Positions 29,612 to 38,866 of a stretch of 64,000 bases of DNA are shown here, in pieces. Location of the stretch: assembly GCF_900105125.1 (NCBI RefSeq), contig NZ_LT629750.1:2542001-2606000 (forward strand), given 5' to 3'. The notes under the pieces were generated by a model that searched no databases, was not told the DNA's origin, and saw only the letters and a list, made by a program, of their open reading frames with translations. How positions within the stretch are numbered: the stretch's first letter is position 1; every line of letters begins with the position of its first letter. The DNA is from Bradyrhizobium canariense. Lineage in GTDB: Bacteria; Pseudomonadota; Alphaproteobacteria; Rhizobiales; Xanthobacteraceae. A program made the position numbers and the translations under genes.

Positions 29612-30160
29612 ATGAAGTTCTGCCGCATTCACATCATGGGAGCCTCGGGATCTGGCGTCACGAGTCTTGGCCGCGCGTCGGCCGATATCTTGGCGACCCC
29701 GCATCACGATACGGATGACTATTTCTGGCAGCCCACAACACCGCCCTATCGCGACAAGCGCGAAATCGCCGATCGCCTGCGGCTGATGCACGAGATGTTT
29801 TTGGCGCGCGCGGATTGGGTGCTGAGCGGATCGCTCGAAGGCTGGGGCGATCCAATCGTCCCCTATTTCGACCTCGTGGTTTTCATTGCGACACCGTGGC
29901 CGGTACGCCTGCAGCGCTTGCGCGCCCGCGAAGCCACGCACTTCGGCGCTGAGTCAGTGGCACCAGGCGGATGGCGGCACACCGAGACCGAAGAATTCAT
30001 TGAATGGGCATCGCACTATGACGACGGCGATCGCGAGGGCCGCAGCCTGGCAAAACATCAGGCATGGCTTGCCGCCCTGCCCTGTCGTATTCTCCGTCTC
30101 GATGGATCGCGACCGTTAGCCGAACTGGTCGCGGAAGTCCGCGGCGTTATACTCACCTAG
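29612..30160 (+). CDS. P-loop NTPase-like protein, adenylate kinase-related
   Basis: 182 aa from ATG 29612, with GGAGGGCGGG ahead. The N-terminus MKFCRIHIMGASGSGVTSLG has a P-loop-like shape, but the Walker A lysine is replaced by Val (GASGSGVTSL). The following DTDDYFW, a lid-like YRDKREIADRL and the C-terminal RLRAREATHFG fit small kinase-type P-loop proteins. I recall this GSGxT form as usual in this bacterial family, so it is not a one-off mutation. Substrate unknown. It starts 20 bases after the TolC gene on the same strand. Confidence 0.75.
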   Translation: MKFCRIHIMGASGSGVTSLGRASADILATPHHDTDDYFWQPTTPPYRDKREIADRLRLMHEMFLARADWVLSGSLEGWGDPIVPYFDLVVFIATPWPVRLQRLRAREATHFGAESVAPGGWRHTETEEFIEWASHYDDGDREGRSLAKHQAWLAALPCRILRLDGSRPLAELVAEVRGVILT

Positions 30161-30205
30161 GACGCACGCGGTGAAAACAATAATAGAAAACCAGGGAGTG
30201 AGCCG

Positions 30206-31171
30206 ATGTTCACCAGACGCAGTGTTGTTCTCGCCTCCGTCGCGGCCAGCGTGATGATGTCGAACCGAAACGCACGCGCCACGGCGTCGCAGCCGTCAAC
30301 CCCGGTGAATTTCGACGTTCCCGCCGGGGCCACCGACTGCCACACCCACATCCACGGCGACCCCACGAAGTTTCCGTTCTTTCCGGGCCGCGTCTATACG
30401 CCGGAACTGGCATCACCGGAGGAAATGTCGGCGCTGCATAAGGCACTGCATATCGAGCGCGTGGTCATCGTCACGCCGAGCGTCTATGGCCCCGACAATT
30501 CCGCCACGCTGTTCGGCATGAAGGCGCGGGGCGCGACCGCGCGCGGGGTTGCGGTGATCGACGACAAGACGCCCGAAAGCGACCTCGATGCGATGAACCA
30601 GGCGGGCTTTCGCGGCATCCGGCTCAACCTCGCAACCGGCGGCACCAGCGACCCGAACGTCGGTCGGCAGCGTTTTCAGACCGCGGTCGACCGCGTCAAG
30701 AGCCGTAACTGGCACGTCCAGATGTTCACGAGTCTGGCGATGATCAGCGCGATCAAGGATCTCGTTGCGGCTTCGCCGGTGCCGGTTGTGTTCGATCATT
30801 TCGGCGGCGCGCTTGGCGAGCTTGGCCCGGAGCAGCCGGGCTTTGCGGACCTGCTCGAACTGGTGCGCTCGGGCAAGGCCTATGTGAAAATCTCCGGGGC
30901 CTATCGGGCTTCAAAACTGGCGCCCGATTATCCCGACGTGGTGCCGCTGGCCCGTGCGCTGATCGCCGCGAATTCCGATCGGATCGTCTGGGGAAGCGAT
31001 TGGCCGCACCCCAATTCGACCACGCCACCCGGCAAGAAGCCGACCGATCTCACGCCGCTGTTCCAGATCGATGACGGCCGGCTGTTCAATCAGCTTCCGG
31101 TATGGGCGCCCGATGCCGCGATCCGCAAGAAGATCCTGGTCGACAATCCGGCAGGACTTTACGGGTTCTGA
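30206..31171 (+). CDS. Exported amidohydrolase (2-pyrone-4,6-dicarboxylate lactonase-like)
   Basis: 321 aa. Begins MFTRRSVVLASVAASVMM, a signal-like start with an Arg pair that may be a degenerate Tat signal. The TIM-barrel amidohydrolase-2 motifs are present: GATDCHTHIHGDP (first HxH), VVFDHFGGALG, and RIVWGSDWPHPNS (the Asp at the end of strand 8). This matches the LigI/TIM-barrel dihydrolase group that hydrolyses cyclic lactones. Actual substrate unknown. RBS AGGGAGTGAG just before the ATG. It is convergent with the RND pump gene (14 bases between stops). Confidence 0.85.
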   Translation: MFTRRSVVLASVAASVMMSNRNARATASQPSTPVNFDVPAGATDCHTHIHGDPTKFPFFPGRVYTPELASPEEMSALHKALHIERVVIVTPSVYGPDNSATLFGMKARGATARGVAVIDDKTPESDLDAMNQAGFRGIRLNLATGGTSDPNVGRQRFQTAVDRVKSRNWHVQMFTSLAMISAIKDLVAASPVPVVFDHFGGALGELGPEQPGFADLLELVRSGKAYVKISGAYRASKLAPDYPDVVPLARALIAANSDRIVWGSDWPHPNSTTPPGKKPTDLTPLFQIDDGRLFNQLPVWAPDAAIRKKILVDNPAGLYGF

Positions 31172-31185
31172 GCGACCTCGCCGCG

Positions 31186-34100
31186 CTATCGCGCCCGGCG
31201 CGAGAACAACGAGATCAGCACCGGCAGCGTCACCAGGATGACCAGCGGCGCCAGCATCATGCCGGTCACCACCACGACCGCGAGCGGTTTTTGCACCTGC
31301 GATCCGATGCCGGCCGACAGCGCCGCGGGCAACAGTCCGACGCCTGCAACCACGCAGGTCATCAGCACCGGGCGAAGCTGCAGTTCGCCGGTGCGGATCA
31401 CGGCGCTGATGCGGTCGAAACCTTCGTCGATCAGTTGATTGTACTGCGACAGGATGATGATGCCGTCCATCACGGCGATACCAAACAGCGCGATAAACCC
31501 GATCGCGGCGGAAACGCTGAAGGGAATACCGGTCAGCAATAGTCCAAGCACGCCGCCGAAGATCGCCATCGGAATCACGCTCATGGCGAGCAGCGTGTCG
31601 ACCATCGAGCCGAAATTGAACCACAGCAATATCGCGATCAGCGCAAGGCTGATCGGCACCACGATCGACAGCCGCTTGATAGCATCCTGCAAATTGCCGA
31701 ATTCGCCGACCCATTCGATCCGCGATCCCGGCGGCAGCTTGACCTGCTCGGCGACTTTTTCCTGCGCTTCCCTGATCGCGCCGCCGAGGTCACGCTCGCG
31801 CACCGAGAACTTGATCGGCAGATAGCGCTCCTGCTGCTCGCGATAAATATAGGCCGCGCCTGAAACCAGCTTGATCGAGGCTACTTCGCTCAGCGGCACC
31901 TGCGTAATGGTCCCGTTCGGCCCGGGTGCACCGATCCGCAAGTTCTGGATCGCTTCGGCACTCTTGCGATATTCCGGAGACAGCCGGACGATGATCGGAA
32001 AATGCCGGTCGCTGCCGGGCTCGTAGAGATCGCCCGCGGTGTCGCCACCGATCGCGACCTTGATGGTGGCGTTGATATCGCCGGGAGCCAGCCCATATCG
32101 GGCGGCCTTGGCGCGATCAATGTCGATCTGGATGGTGGGTTGACCAAGCGACGTGAACACCGCGAGATCGGTAATGCCCTGCACGGTGGCAAGAACCGCC
32201 TTGATCTTGTTGGCGGTGTCGGTGAGCGTCTGCAGATCATTGCCGTAGAGCTTGATCGAGTTCTCACCCTTCACGCCCGACACCGCTTCGGAGACGTTGT
32301 CCTGCAGGTACTGCGAGAAATTGAACTCGACGCCGGGAAACTTGTCCTGCAATTTCGCCAGCATCTGGCCGGTGAGTTCATCCTTGTCGTGGGTCCCCGG
32401 CCACTCACTGGCCGGCTTCAGCGGCGCAAAGAATTCCGCGTTGAAAAATCCGGCCGCGTCGGTGCCGTCGTCGGGACGGCCGTGCTGCGACACGACGGAT
32501 TCAACCTCGGGGAAACTGCGGATCAGCTTGCGCATCTCGTTGACATAGGCGTTGCCCGTCTCCAGCGAGATGGTCGGCGGCAGCGTTGCGCGGATCCAGA
32601 GATTGCCCTCCTCGAGCTTGGGCAGAAACTCCAGCCCCAGCAATCGGCCGAATACAACGGTCATGACGACGAGCCCGATCGCGCCGGCCACGACCAGCTT
32701 CCGATTGCCAACGGCCCAGTTCAACACCGGCACGTAAAGCCGATGCAGGACCGCCATGATCCAGGTCTCGGTTTCATGCACATGCGACGGCAAGACGATC
32801 GCACTCAGCGCCGGCGTGACCGTAAACGTCGCAAGCAGACCGCCCGCGAGTGCATAGGCATAGGTGCGGGCCATCGGGCCGAAAATATTGCCTTCGACGC
32901 CGCTCAGCGTGAACAGCGGCAGGAACGCTGCGATGATGATCGCTGCGGCAAAGAAGATCGACCGTGACACGTCAGCGGCGGCCGAGAGGATGGCGTGGCT
33001 CTTCATGCCCATCGCGGTGTCGGTCGAGATATGGCTTTGCTCGGCCTCCGAAAGGGCCGTGGTCTGCGTCAGCCTGCGGAAGATCGCTTCCACCATGATC
33101 ACGGTGGCGTCCACGATCAGTCCGAAGTCGATGGCGCCGACCGATAATAGATTGGCGGATTCGCCGCGCAGCACCAGGATGATGACGGCGAAGAACAGCG
33201 CGAACGGAATCGTGGCGCCTACGATCAGCGCGCTGCGCAGATCGCCGAGGAAAATCCACTGCAGGAGCACGATCAGCAGAATGCCGACCACCATGTTGTG
33301 CAGCACGGTCGCGGTCGTGATGTCGATCAGGTCCTTGCGGTCGTAGATGCGCTCGATCCGCACACCCGGCGGCAGGATGCTGGAATTGTTGATCGTGGCG
33401 ACCACGTCCTCGACGCGACGAATGGTCGGTGAGCTTTGCTCGCCGCGCCGCATCAGCACGATGCCTTGGACGATGTCATCGTCGTTATCGAGGCCTGCAA
33501 TGCCGAGCCGCGGCCGTTCGCCAACGGTCACCGTTGCGACGTCCTTGACCAGAACGGGATTGCCCCCGCTCTGCGACACCATGGTGTTGGCGAGATCGTC
33601 GATCGAGCGGATCAGACCGACGCCGCGCACGACCGCGGATTGCGTGCCGATATTGACGGTATTGCCGCCGACATTGATGTTGGAGTTGCTGACGGCCTGC
33701 AACAATTGCGGCAGCGTCAGGCCGTTGGCGACCAGCTTGTTGAAATCGACCTGTATCTCGTAGGTCTTGGTCTTGCCGCCCCAGCCGGTCACGTCGATAA
33801 CGCCCGGCACCGCGCGAAAGCGGCGCTCCAGCACCCAATCCTGCAGCGTCTTCAGGTCGAGCACGCTGTAATTCGGCGGCCCCTTCAGCCGGTAGCGGTA
33901 GATTTCACCGATGGCGCTCAGCGGTGAAATCTGGGGCTGCACGTTGCCGGGCAGCGGCGCCAGTTGCGACAGGCGGTTCAACACCTGCTGCAATGCTTCG
34001 TCATAGGTGTAATCAAACGAAAATTGTAGTTTGACGTCCGACAGGCCGTACAGCGAAATGGTGCGGATCGTTTGCAGGTTCTTGATGCCCGAGACCTGGG

Positions 34101-34308
34101 TCTCGAGCGGGATGGTGATATAGCGCTCGATCTCTTCCGCCGACAAACCCGGGCTTTGCGTCACGACGTCGACCATCGGCGGCGTCGGATCGGGATAGGC
34201 TTCGATGTTGAGCTGCTTGAACGCGATCAGGCCACCGACGATCACGGCGACGAACAGGCCCACCATCAAATAGCGGCGGTTGACTGCAATGGCGACGAGA
34301 CGATCCAT
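31186..34308 (-). CDS. RND efflux permease, CusA/CzcA-type
   Basis: 1040 aa, the full length of an RND inner-membrane pump. First membrane helix at residues 10-30, the pore/docking region (ISLYGLSDVKLQFSFDY), and the TM4 segment VGAIDFGLIVDATVIMVEAIF in which the charged proton-relay Asp lie. The second half repeats the fold (EWVGEFGNLQDAIKRL, IALFGIAVMDGIIILSQYNQ). The helix-4 pattern DFGxIVD is typical of the heavy-metal (HME) branch rather than the drug (HAE) branch, so metal export is likely but the metal is not defined. The adaptor gene lies 65 bp upstream on the same strand. Confidence 0.9.
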   Translation of the reverse strand: MDRLVAIAVNRRYLMVGLFVAVIVGGLIAFKQLNIEAYPDPTPPMVDVVTQSPGLSAEEIERYITIPLETQVSGIKNLQTIRTISLYGLSDVKLQFSFDYTYDEALQQVLNRLSQLAPLPGNVQPQISPLSAIGEIYRYRLKGPPNYSVLDLKTLQDWVLERRFRAVPGVIDVTGWGGKTKTYEIQVDFNKLVANGLTLPQLLQAVSNSNINVGGNTVNIGTQSAVVRGVGLIRSIDDLANTMVSQSGGNPVLVKDVATVTVGERPRLGIAGLDNDDDIVQGIVLMRRGEQSSPTIRRVEDVVATINNSSILPPGVRIERIYDRKDLIDITTATVLHNMVVGILLIVLLQWIFLGDLRSALIVGATIPFALFFAVIILVLRGESANLLSVGAIDFGLIVDATVIMVEAIFRRLTQTTALSEAEQSHISTDTAMGMKSHAILSAAADVSRSIFFAAAIIIAAFLPLFTLSGVEGNIFGPMARTYAYALAGGLLATFTVTPALSAIVLPSHVHETETWIMAVLHRLYVPVLNWAVGNRKLVVAGAIGLVVMTVVFGRLLGLEFLPKLEEGNLWIRATLPPTISLETGNAYVNEMRKLIRSFPEVESVVSQHGRPDDGTDAAGFFNAEFFAPLKPASEWPGTHDKDELTGQMLAKLQDKFPGVEFNFSQYLQDNVSEAVSGVKGENSIKLYGNDLQTLTDTANKIKAVLATVQGITDLAVFTSLGQPTIQIDIDRAKAARYGLAPGDINATIKVAIGGDTAGDLYEPGSDRHFPIIVRLSPEYRKSAEAIQNLRIGAPGPNGTITQVPLSEVASIKLVSGAAYIYREQQERYLPIKFSVRERDLGGAIREAQEKVAEQVKLPPGSRIEWVGEFGNLQDAIKRLSIVVPISLALIAILLWFNFGSMVDTLLAMSVIPMAIFGGVLGLLLTGIPFSVSAAIGFIALFGIAVMDGIIILSQYNQLIDEGFDRISAVIRTGELQLRPVLMTCVVAGVGLLPAALSAGIGSQVQKPLAVVVVTGMMLAPLVILVTLPVLISLFSRRAR

Positions 34309-34373
34309 TCAGACCGGGGCTTTCAATGCGCTGCGGGGAGGACTGGCGTTCCGAATGCGAGGCGGATCATGCT

Positions 34374-35618
34374 CTAGGTACCCGACGCTGCGCGGTCAAT
34401 GAACAGGCTGCCCTTTGTAACAATCTGCTCACCGGGCTTCAAATTACCTTCGACCTCCACGAGATCACCATTAGTAAGGCCGGTCTTGATCTGGCGGAGC
34501 TCGATCGACTTGTCCTCGTGCGCGACCCAGACCCGGACCTGATCGCCCTCGTAGATCAGCGCCTGCTTGGGCACGCCGACGGCGGAACGATCGCCGCCCG
34601 AATAGATCGTCACATTCGCAAACATTTCCGGCTTCAATAGACCGTCCTTGTTGTCCACCGTCGCACGAACCAGCAACCGGCGGGTCGAGGGATCGATGGC
34701 GGCGGACACATAATCGACGTGCGCCACGAAGGGATGCGCCGGCAGCGCCAGGACGCTGAAGGAGAGCTCCTGCCCCACGGAGACGATCGAGGCATCGGTT
34801 TCGCGGACAAAGGCGATCAGCCAGACCGTGGAGAGATCGCCGATCACATAGACCGGATCGCTGGCGCCGGAGTTGATGTATTGGCCGGGTCCGATCTTCC
34901 GCTGCACCACCGTGCCCGCGATCGGCGAGAACACGGTGGTGTTCGGATCGATGCTGCCCTTCTCCTGAAAGGCTGCAATGGCGGCGTCACTGAGTCCCAG
35001 AATTTTCAATTTATTGCGCGCGGCCTCAAGTGCCGTTTGCGACGAACGCAGATCGTTCTGCGCCTGGATCAGCGTGGCCTGCGACTGCTGATAATCCTTC
35101 AGCGGAACCGCCTTGCCCTCGAACAAATCCTTGGCCCGCGTGTCCTGCAGTTGCGCAAGATCGAGCGCCGATTTTGCCTTGTTCAGGCCGGTCATGGCCG
35201 TGATGAAATCGTTCTGCGCCTGCACGGTATCGGCGGCTTCGATCACGAACAAAGGCTGCCTTTGGGTGACATGGTCGCCCGCCTTGGCCAAGAGCCTGAT
35301 GACCCGGCCGGTGTAAGGCGAGAACACCGGCGTCGAGCGATCCTCATCGACGGCGATCTTGCCTTCGGTGGCGTGCTCCGCCCGGAAGATACGCTCCGTC
35401 ACGGGCTCGATCGTCAGGGTCGCCCACTCGGCCGGAGTCGGCGTATAGCGTGACGCCCCCTTGCGGGATTGGCTCGACATCTCGGAATTCTGCTTCGCTG
35501 CCCCGCCGATATGCATAAAGCCGTAAAGAGCGCCGCCGACGAGCACCAGCAAGGCCGCGCCAACGACCAGCGGTTTTCGGTTAAGCGGCTGTAATTGCTT
35601 GTCAAATTCTGGCGGCAT
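34374..35618 (-). CDS. RND periplasmic adaptor (CusB/CzcB-type membrane fusion protein)
   Basis: 414 aa. N-terminal membrane anchor at about residues 17-35 (LVVGAALLVLVGGALYGFM), a lipoyl-like half-motif (FSPYTGRVIRLLAKAGDHV), a helical hairpin rich in Gln/Ala (QQSQATLIQAQNDLRSSQT), the second lipoyl half (FSPIAGTVVQRKIGPGQYIN), then beta-barrel and membrane-proximal domains (KPEMFANVTIYSG). It links the permease at 31186 to an outer membrane channel. No His/Met-rich metal chaperone segment is seen at the N-terminus. It precedes the permease by 65 bases, so both are co-transcribed. Confidence 0.9.
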   Translation of the reverse strand: MPPEFDKQLQPLNRKPLVVGAALLVLVGGALYGFMHIGGAAKQNSEMSSQSRKGASRYTPTPAEWATLTIEPVTERIFRAEHATEGKIAVDEDRSTPVFSPYTGRVIRLLAKAGDHVTQRQPLFVIEAADTVQAQNDFITAMTGLNKAKSALDLAQLQDTRAKDLFEGKAVPLKDYQQSQATLIQAQNDLRSSQTALEAARNKLKILGLSDAAIAAFQEKGSIDPNTTVFSPIAGTVVQRKIGPGQYINSGASDPVYVIGDLSTVWLIAFVRETDASIVSVGQELSFSVLALPAHPFVAHVDYVSAAIDPSTRRLLVRATVDNKDGLLKPEMFANVTIYSGGDRSAVGVPKQALIYEGDQVRVWVAHEDKSIELRQIKTGLTNGDLVEVEGNLKPGEQIVTKGSLFIDRAASGT

Positions 35619-35937
35619 GGATCCGGGTCATATCAGCGATGATTCTGGCAGCGACGGCCTCATCGCTACGCTAATAGTGCCCATTTGATGTTTCAAACAA
35701 ACTAAAAACGCCGATGCCTCAGCGTTTTGCGTTAAAATTTCGAAAGGCAGCGCGACCTCGGCGGCCTTCCACTGTCTCTGAGAACGCCCCCAAAGACCTT
35801 CGCCCACAAGAGCTTCCCCCACAAGACCTTGGCTACGACGGAAGCGCCATCTTGCCACCGACATTCCGGCCACTAATCAGCCGGCTTGAAATGAGACGCT
35901 GCTGAGGATGAACGGCTCCTCGTCAACCATTGGACCG

Positions 35938-36180
35938 ATGGCCATGCGCAAGACCACGATTTTAGCAACCGCCGCGACGCTGCTGCTGTCACTGACATCG
36001 GCACCGGTGGTCGCGCAGGAGATCAATATATTGGGACCAGGAAAGGGCTGGAAGCTGCAGTCACAGCGCGGTCCGGAGGGACAGAACGTATATAGTTATG
36101 ACTGCGCTGCGGATTTCGGGCGCGTCCCTCGTCATCGCGCCTCGCATGCAGCGAGACGAACGCGGATCGTCGGACGATAG
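35938..36180 (+). CDS. Possible small secreted protein (doubtful)
   Basis: 80 codons from ATG 35938. The start looks like a signal peptide (MAMRKTTILATAATLLLSLT, cleavage near VVAQE), followed by NILGPGKGWKLQSQRGPEGQ and a basic tail. The tail after about residue 60 does not resemble folded sequence and could be read-through after a frameshift. No homolog recognised. It lies in the 590-bp gap between the RND adaptor and the CoA transferase (divergent/convergent), where nothing else is visible. Could be a fragment or a real small periplasmic protein. Confidence 0.35.
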   Translation: MAMRKTTILATAATLLLSLTSAPVVAQEINILGPGKGWKLQSQRGPEGQNVYSYDCAADFGRVPRHRASHAARRTRIVGR

Positions 36181-36204
36181 CAACAGCCGGTGCGATGGTG
36201 ATGG

Positions 36205-37611
36205 TCATCCTCGCGCCGGCCATTGCGGGGGGTGGCTACCGAGCGGCATCGCCGGACGGGCCCAGAAGGCCGGCGTTTTCGATAGCACCGCCGAGTGACG
36301 GACCGAGCGCAACGGACCGAAGCCCGACGGGATTTCTTCGATAAAGCGCTGCACCGTGTCGTCCTTCAAGTCAGGGGTTTTGAGGCCATCAACCACACGG
36401 CCCAGATTCCATAACCATCGTCCGGTCTGCGCCAGCGACACCCGAACATGCCAGCTACCGCCTTCGCGCGACTGGCGCGCCCGCGCCATCATCGCACCGA
36501 ACGCCATCAGGTAGCCGGAGGCGTGATCGAGCAACTGTGCCGGCAATTCCTTCGGCCCATCGAGGCCAGCGGCCTGGCCTTCGGCGTGATTGAAACCGGT
36601 CGCGGTCTGCACCAGTGAATCGAACCCGCGGCGTTCCGCCCACGGCCCGGCATGGCCGTAAGCCGACAGCGACACGTAGACGATGCCGGGGCTGATACGC
36701 GCCGCGTCCTCCGGCGAAAAACCAAGCGCGGCGATCGAACGCGGACGATAGCCTTGCGAGAAAATATCGGCCTGCGCCAGCAGATCGCGAAGCACGCCCC
36801 GCCCCTGCTCGCTCTTGAGCTCGACAAAGCTTGTCAGCTTGCCGCGGCCGGTATCGATCGTGAGCCAGGGAATCGCCGGCAGATCCGGACCGGAGATCAG
36901 CATGACATCCGCGCCATGGGCGGCGAGCGTGCGGCCCGCAACGGGACCGGCGATCACGCGCGACAAATCCAGCACACGAATGCCTGCGAGCGGACGATCG
37001 CCCGCGGGCCAGGGCTTTGGCGCGGCCTCGCCGATTTTTTCGATCGAAAACGAAGGCAATTCCGCCAGCGCCTTGGCGTGCGGCAAAGCCGACCATTCGT
37101 CATGCGAGCGCATCATCGCGACCACGCAGCCGCCGGCATAGGCCGCGGTCTCGAATGCCTCGGCGTCCCATTGCATCAGCGCGGCCTGAACCTCGTCGCG
37201 CTCCGGCTTGCAGTTCAATACCTTGCAGACAGCGTCGCGGTGGTGCCTGAAATTGGTGTGCAGCCGCACAAAGCGCCGGTCGCGGGTCCTGTAGATACCG
37301 GCGATGGCATCCCACGTCGGGCCCGGAGGTTGACCATCGACGCGCAGATAGCGCTCGCTGCGGCATTCGACGAGAGCGTGACTCATGTCGACGGCGACAT
37401 TCTGCGATTGCCCGCTGCGCGATTTCCAGATTTGCGCGGCAGCCAACCCCGTCGCGGCAATGCTGGCTTGCGCCCCGGCACCGACGCGAAACGTCGAGGG
37501 CAGTTGCGGCTCTTGCCCCGTCAGCGTGACGTCATCGAGCGCGGAGGAATCGCCTCCCGCGGAGGTCCAGATATCCGTGAGAATTTCCCTGGTATTTCGC
37601 GTCATCCTCAC
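36205..37611 (-). CDS. CoA-transferase family III (CaiB/BaiF)
   Basis: 468 aa. Family III motifs: RPLAGIRVLDLSRVIAGPVA (substrate/CoA binding with catalytic Asp region), LTIDTGRGKLTSFVELKSEQ, DIFSQGYRPRSIAALGF, IVYVSLSAYGHAGPWAERRG, and the C-terminal PAMPLGSHPPQWP. The N-terminal 200 residues form a second, half-length CaiB-like domain (GLAAAQIWKSRSGQSQNVAV), as in fused rhizobial members. It transfers CoA between carboxylic acids; the substrate cannot be named. Usual active-site Asp of the family could not be placed with certainty by eye. Runs leftward; its start is 108 bases from the next divergent gene. Confidence 0.82.
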   Translation of the reverse strand: MRMTRNTREILTDIWTSAGGDSSALDDVTLTGQEPQLPSTFRVGAGAQASIAATGLAAAQIWKSRSGQSQNVAVDMSHALVECRSERYLRVDGQPPGPTWDAIAGIYRTRDRRFVRLHTNFRHHRDAVCKVLNCKPERDEVQAALMQWDAEAFETAAYAGGCVVAMMRSHDEWSALPHAKALAELPSFSIEKIGEAAPKPWPAGDRPLAGIRVLDLSRVIAGPVAGRTLAAHGADVMLISGPDLPAIPWLTIDTGRGKLTSFVELKSEQGRGVLRDLLAQADIFSQGYRPRSIAALGFSPEDAARISPGIVYVSLSAYGHAGPWAERRGFDSLVQTATGFNHAEGQAAGLDGPKELPAQLLDHASGYLMAFGAMMARARQSREGGSWHVRVSLAQTGRWLWNLGRVVDGLKTPDLKDDTVQRFIEEIPSGFGPLRSVRHSAVLSKTPAFWARPAMPLGSHPPQWPARG

Positions 37612-37618
37612 TCCTTGC

Positions 37619-37682
37619 CTAGAGCCTTTTGTTCTGACGTATTTTCTTTACGCGAAGCGGCAACACTTTGTTCGCAAACACG
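37619..37682. repeat. Degenerate copy of a dispersed intergenic repeat
   Basis: The sequence around TAGAGCCTTTTGTTCTGACG and TTTACGCGAAGCGGCAACAC closely resembles, from memory, a short palindromic repeat scattered in Bradyrhizobium intergenic DNA (form AGAGC...TTTTGACGCG...TTCACGCGAACCGG...). This copy has diverged. It occupies most of the spacer between the CoA transferase and the membrane protein at 37720. Confidence 0.4.
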
Positions 37683-37719
37683 ATAACCTAAGCTCTGCCC
37701 GACCATGAAAGGACTTGCA

Positions 37720-38007
37720 ATGGCTGCGATCGATCCACTGACCGCCGGAGGCGTCTTGCTGGCGACGGCCGCGACCGACGCGGTCTACGTCATGTTCACT
37801 TCAGCCGTGGTCGCGCGCAAGCGCGTTCCCGCAGCGACGTGGAGCAGCGTATGGTACCTGCTCTCTTCCTATGCCGTGATCAGCTACACGGAAAACTGGG
37901 TCTATGTGGCCTTTGCGGCGATCGGTTCGTGGCTCGGCGCGTATGCATCGATCACATTCCTGCACCGGCCGCCCGGCGGCCCGCCGGTCGGGGCAGCGCC
38001 GGAGTAA
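37720..38007 (+). CDS. Small conserved membrane protein
   Basis: 95 aa from ATG 37720, which has AAAGGA 6 bases ahead; the ATG at 37705 has no ribosome site. Three hydrophobic segments: GGVLLATAATDAVYVMFTSA, WYLLSSYAVISYTENWVYVA and AAIGSWLGAYASITFL, ending in a Pro/Gly-rich tail. I recognise it as a type of conserved hypothetical common in rhizobia but cannot name a family. Function unknown. Confidence 0.7.
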   Translation: MAAIDPLTAGGVLLATAATDAVYVMFTSAVVARKRVPAATWSSVWYLLSSYAVISYTENWVYVAFAAIGSWLGAYASITFLHRPPGGPPVGAAPE

Positions 38008-38866
38008 CGAAACTATTTTCAAAGAGCTGAGGATACGCGTCCGCACTCCCGCGGCGCGAAGCGCCCGAGTTGTGCAGGAAGCATGGCCCTCCGGTAGCAG
38101 AGGGCGCAGGGAATGCCGGGCGTCCGATGCACCCGCAGCCTCGCGTGCAATGAAAAAAGCACACGAGTGTAATCACCACAGGTTCACCGGTTTCATCCGG
38201 CATTCCCTGCGCGATGGTTTTAACGGCTTATTTCGCGCTCTCCCCGGTGACCGGGCTTTCTTGCCACCGTCATCGGTGTGATGCGAAGCGACATCACTTG
38301 CGTGATGCGCAGGCATCATCACCAACTTGACGCCAGCGTCGGGGCGTCAGGACCACACGACTTCGCCGTCCGCGTTAACACCGTCGTCAGCCCGCCGGTT
38401 CATCGCTCACGAGGTCAATGACGACCCGCCCTGCGTTGCCGTTGCGCGCCTGATGCTGCCGCGTCCACCGCATCCCGCGCCCTACGTCCGTGACGATCGC
38501 GATACGCCCCTCTGGCGGGTACGAGATGCGCGGGACATAGAGGTGATTTTACTTGAGACGAAAGCAAAAAATCTTGTGAAAGAGGGCTGGACACCCGACT
38601 CACCGGTTTGTGGAAAGTCGTTGATCCAGTCTGGCGTAGAGGGTGAACCAGTAAATTCAGAGTGGTCGGTGAACGTCCACTTTGGCGCGAATTCCCAGAA
38701 AGGTGCCAGGAACGGACTTTACGCCTTGAAAAATACGCTGCTGGCGCCTCGAAGCACAAAGTGACACGTCTTTAGGGGGATTGGGTGTCTTTGATGGTTT
38801 GCTGATTGCGCGTTGCCTCGTCCAGAGCTAGCTTATCCACCATAGGTTGCGGAGCAGATCGGCATC
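38008..38866. repeat. Non-coding stretch dominated by dispersed-repeat sequence
   Basis: 859 bases without a credible gene. The segment about 38045-38330 (GAAGCATGGCCCTCCGGTAG, GGGAATGCCGGGCGTCCGAT, TTCACCGGTTTCATCCGGCA) recalls a repeat family that occurs many times in Bradyrhizobium genomes and is often mis-annotated as small hypothetical proteins. It contains paired stems, for example GCATTCCCTGCG at 38207 against its complement near 38105. The second part, 38330-38860, contains open frames without family resemblance. Recollection only; BLASTN is needed. Confidence 0.5.

Noticed and set aside
32002..32967. 321-codon plus-strand frame inside the RND permease gene
   Set aside because: Shadow of the high-GC third codon position; the permease frame has all expected RND motifs.
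38327..38764. 145-codon frame in the repeat-rich spacer
   Set aside because: Pro/Arg/Ser-rich with no signal or motif; looks like chance opening in repeat DNA.
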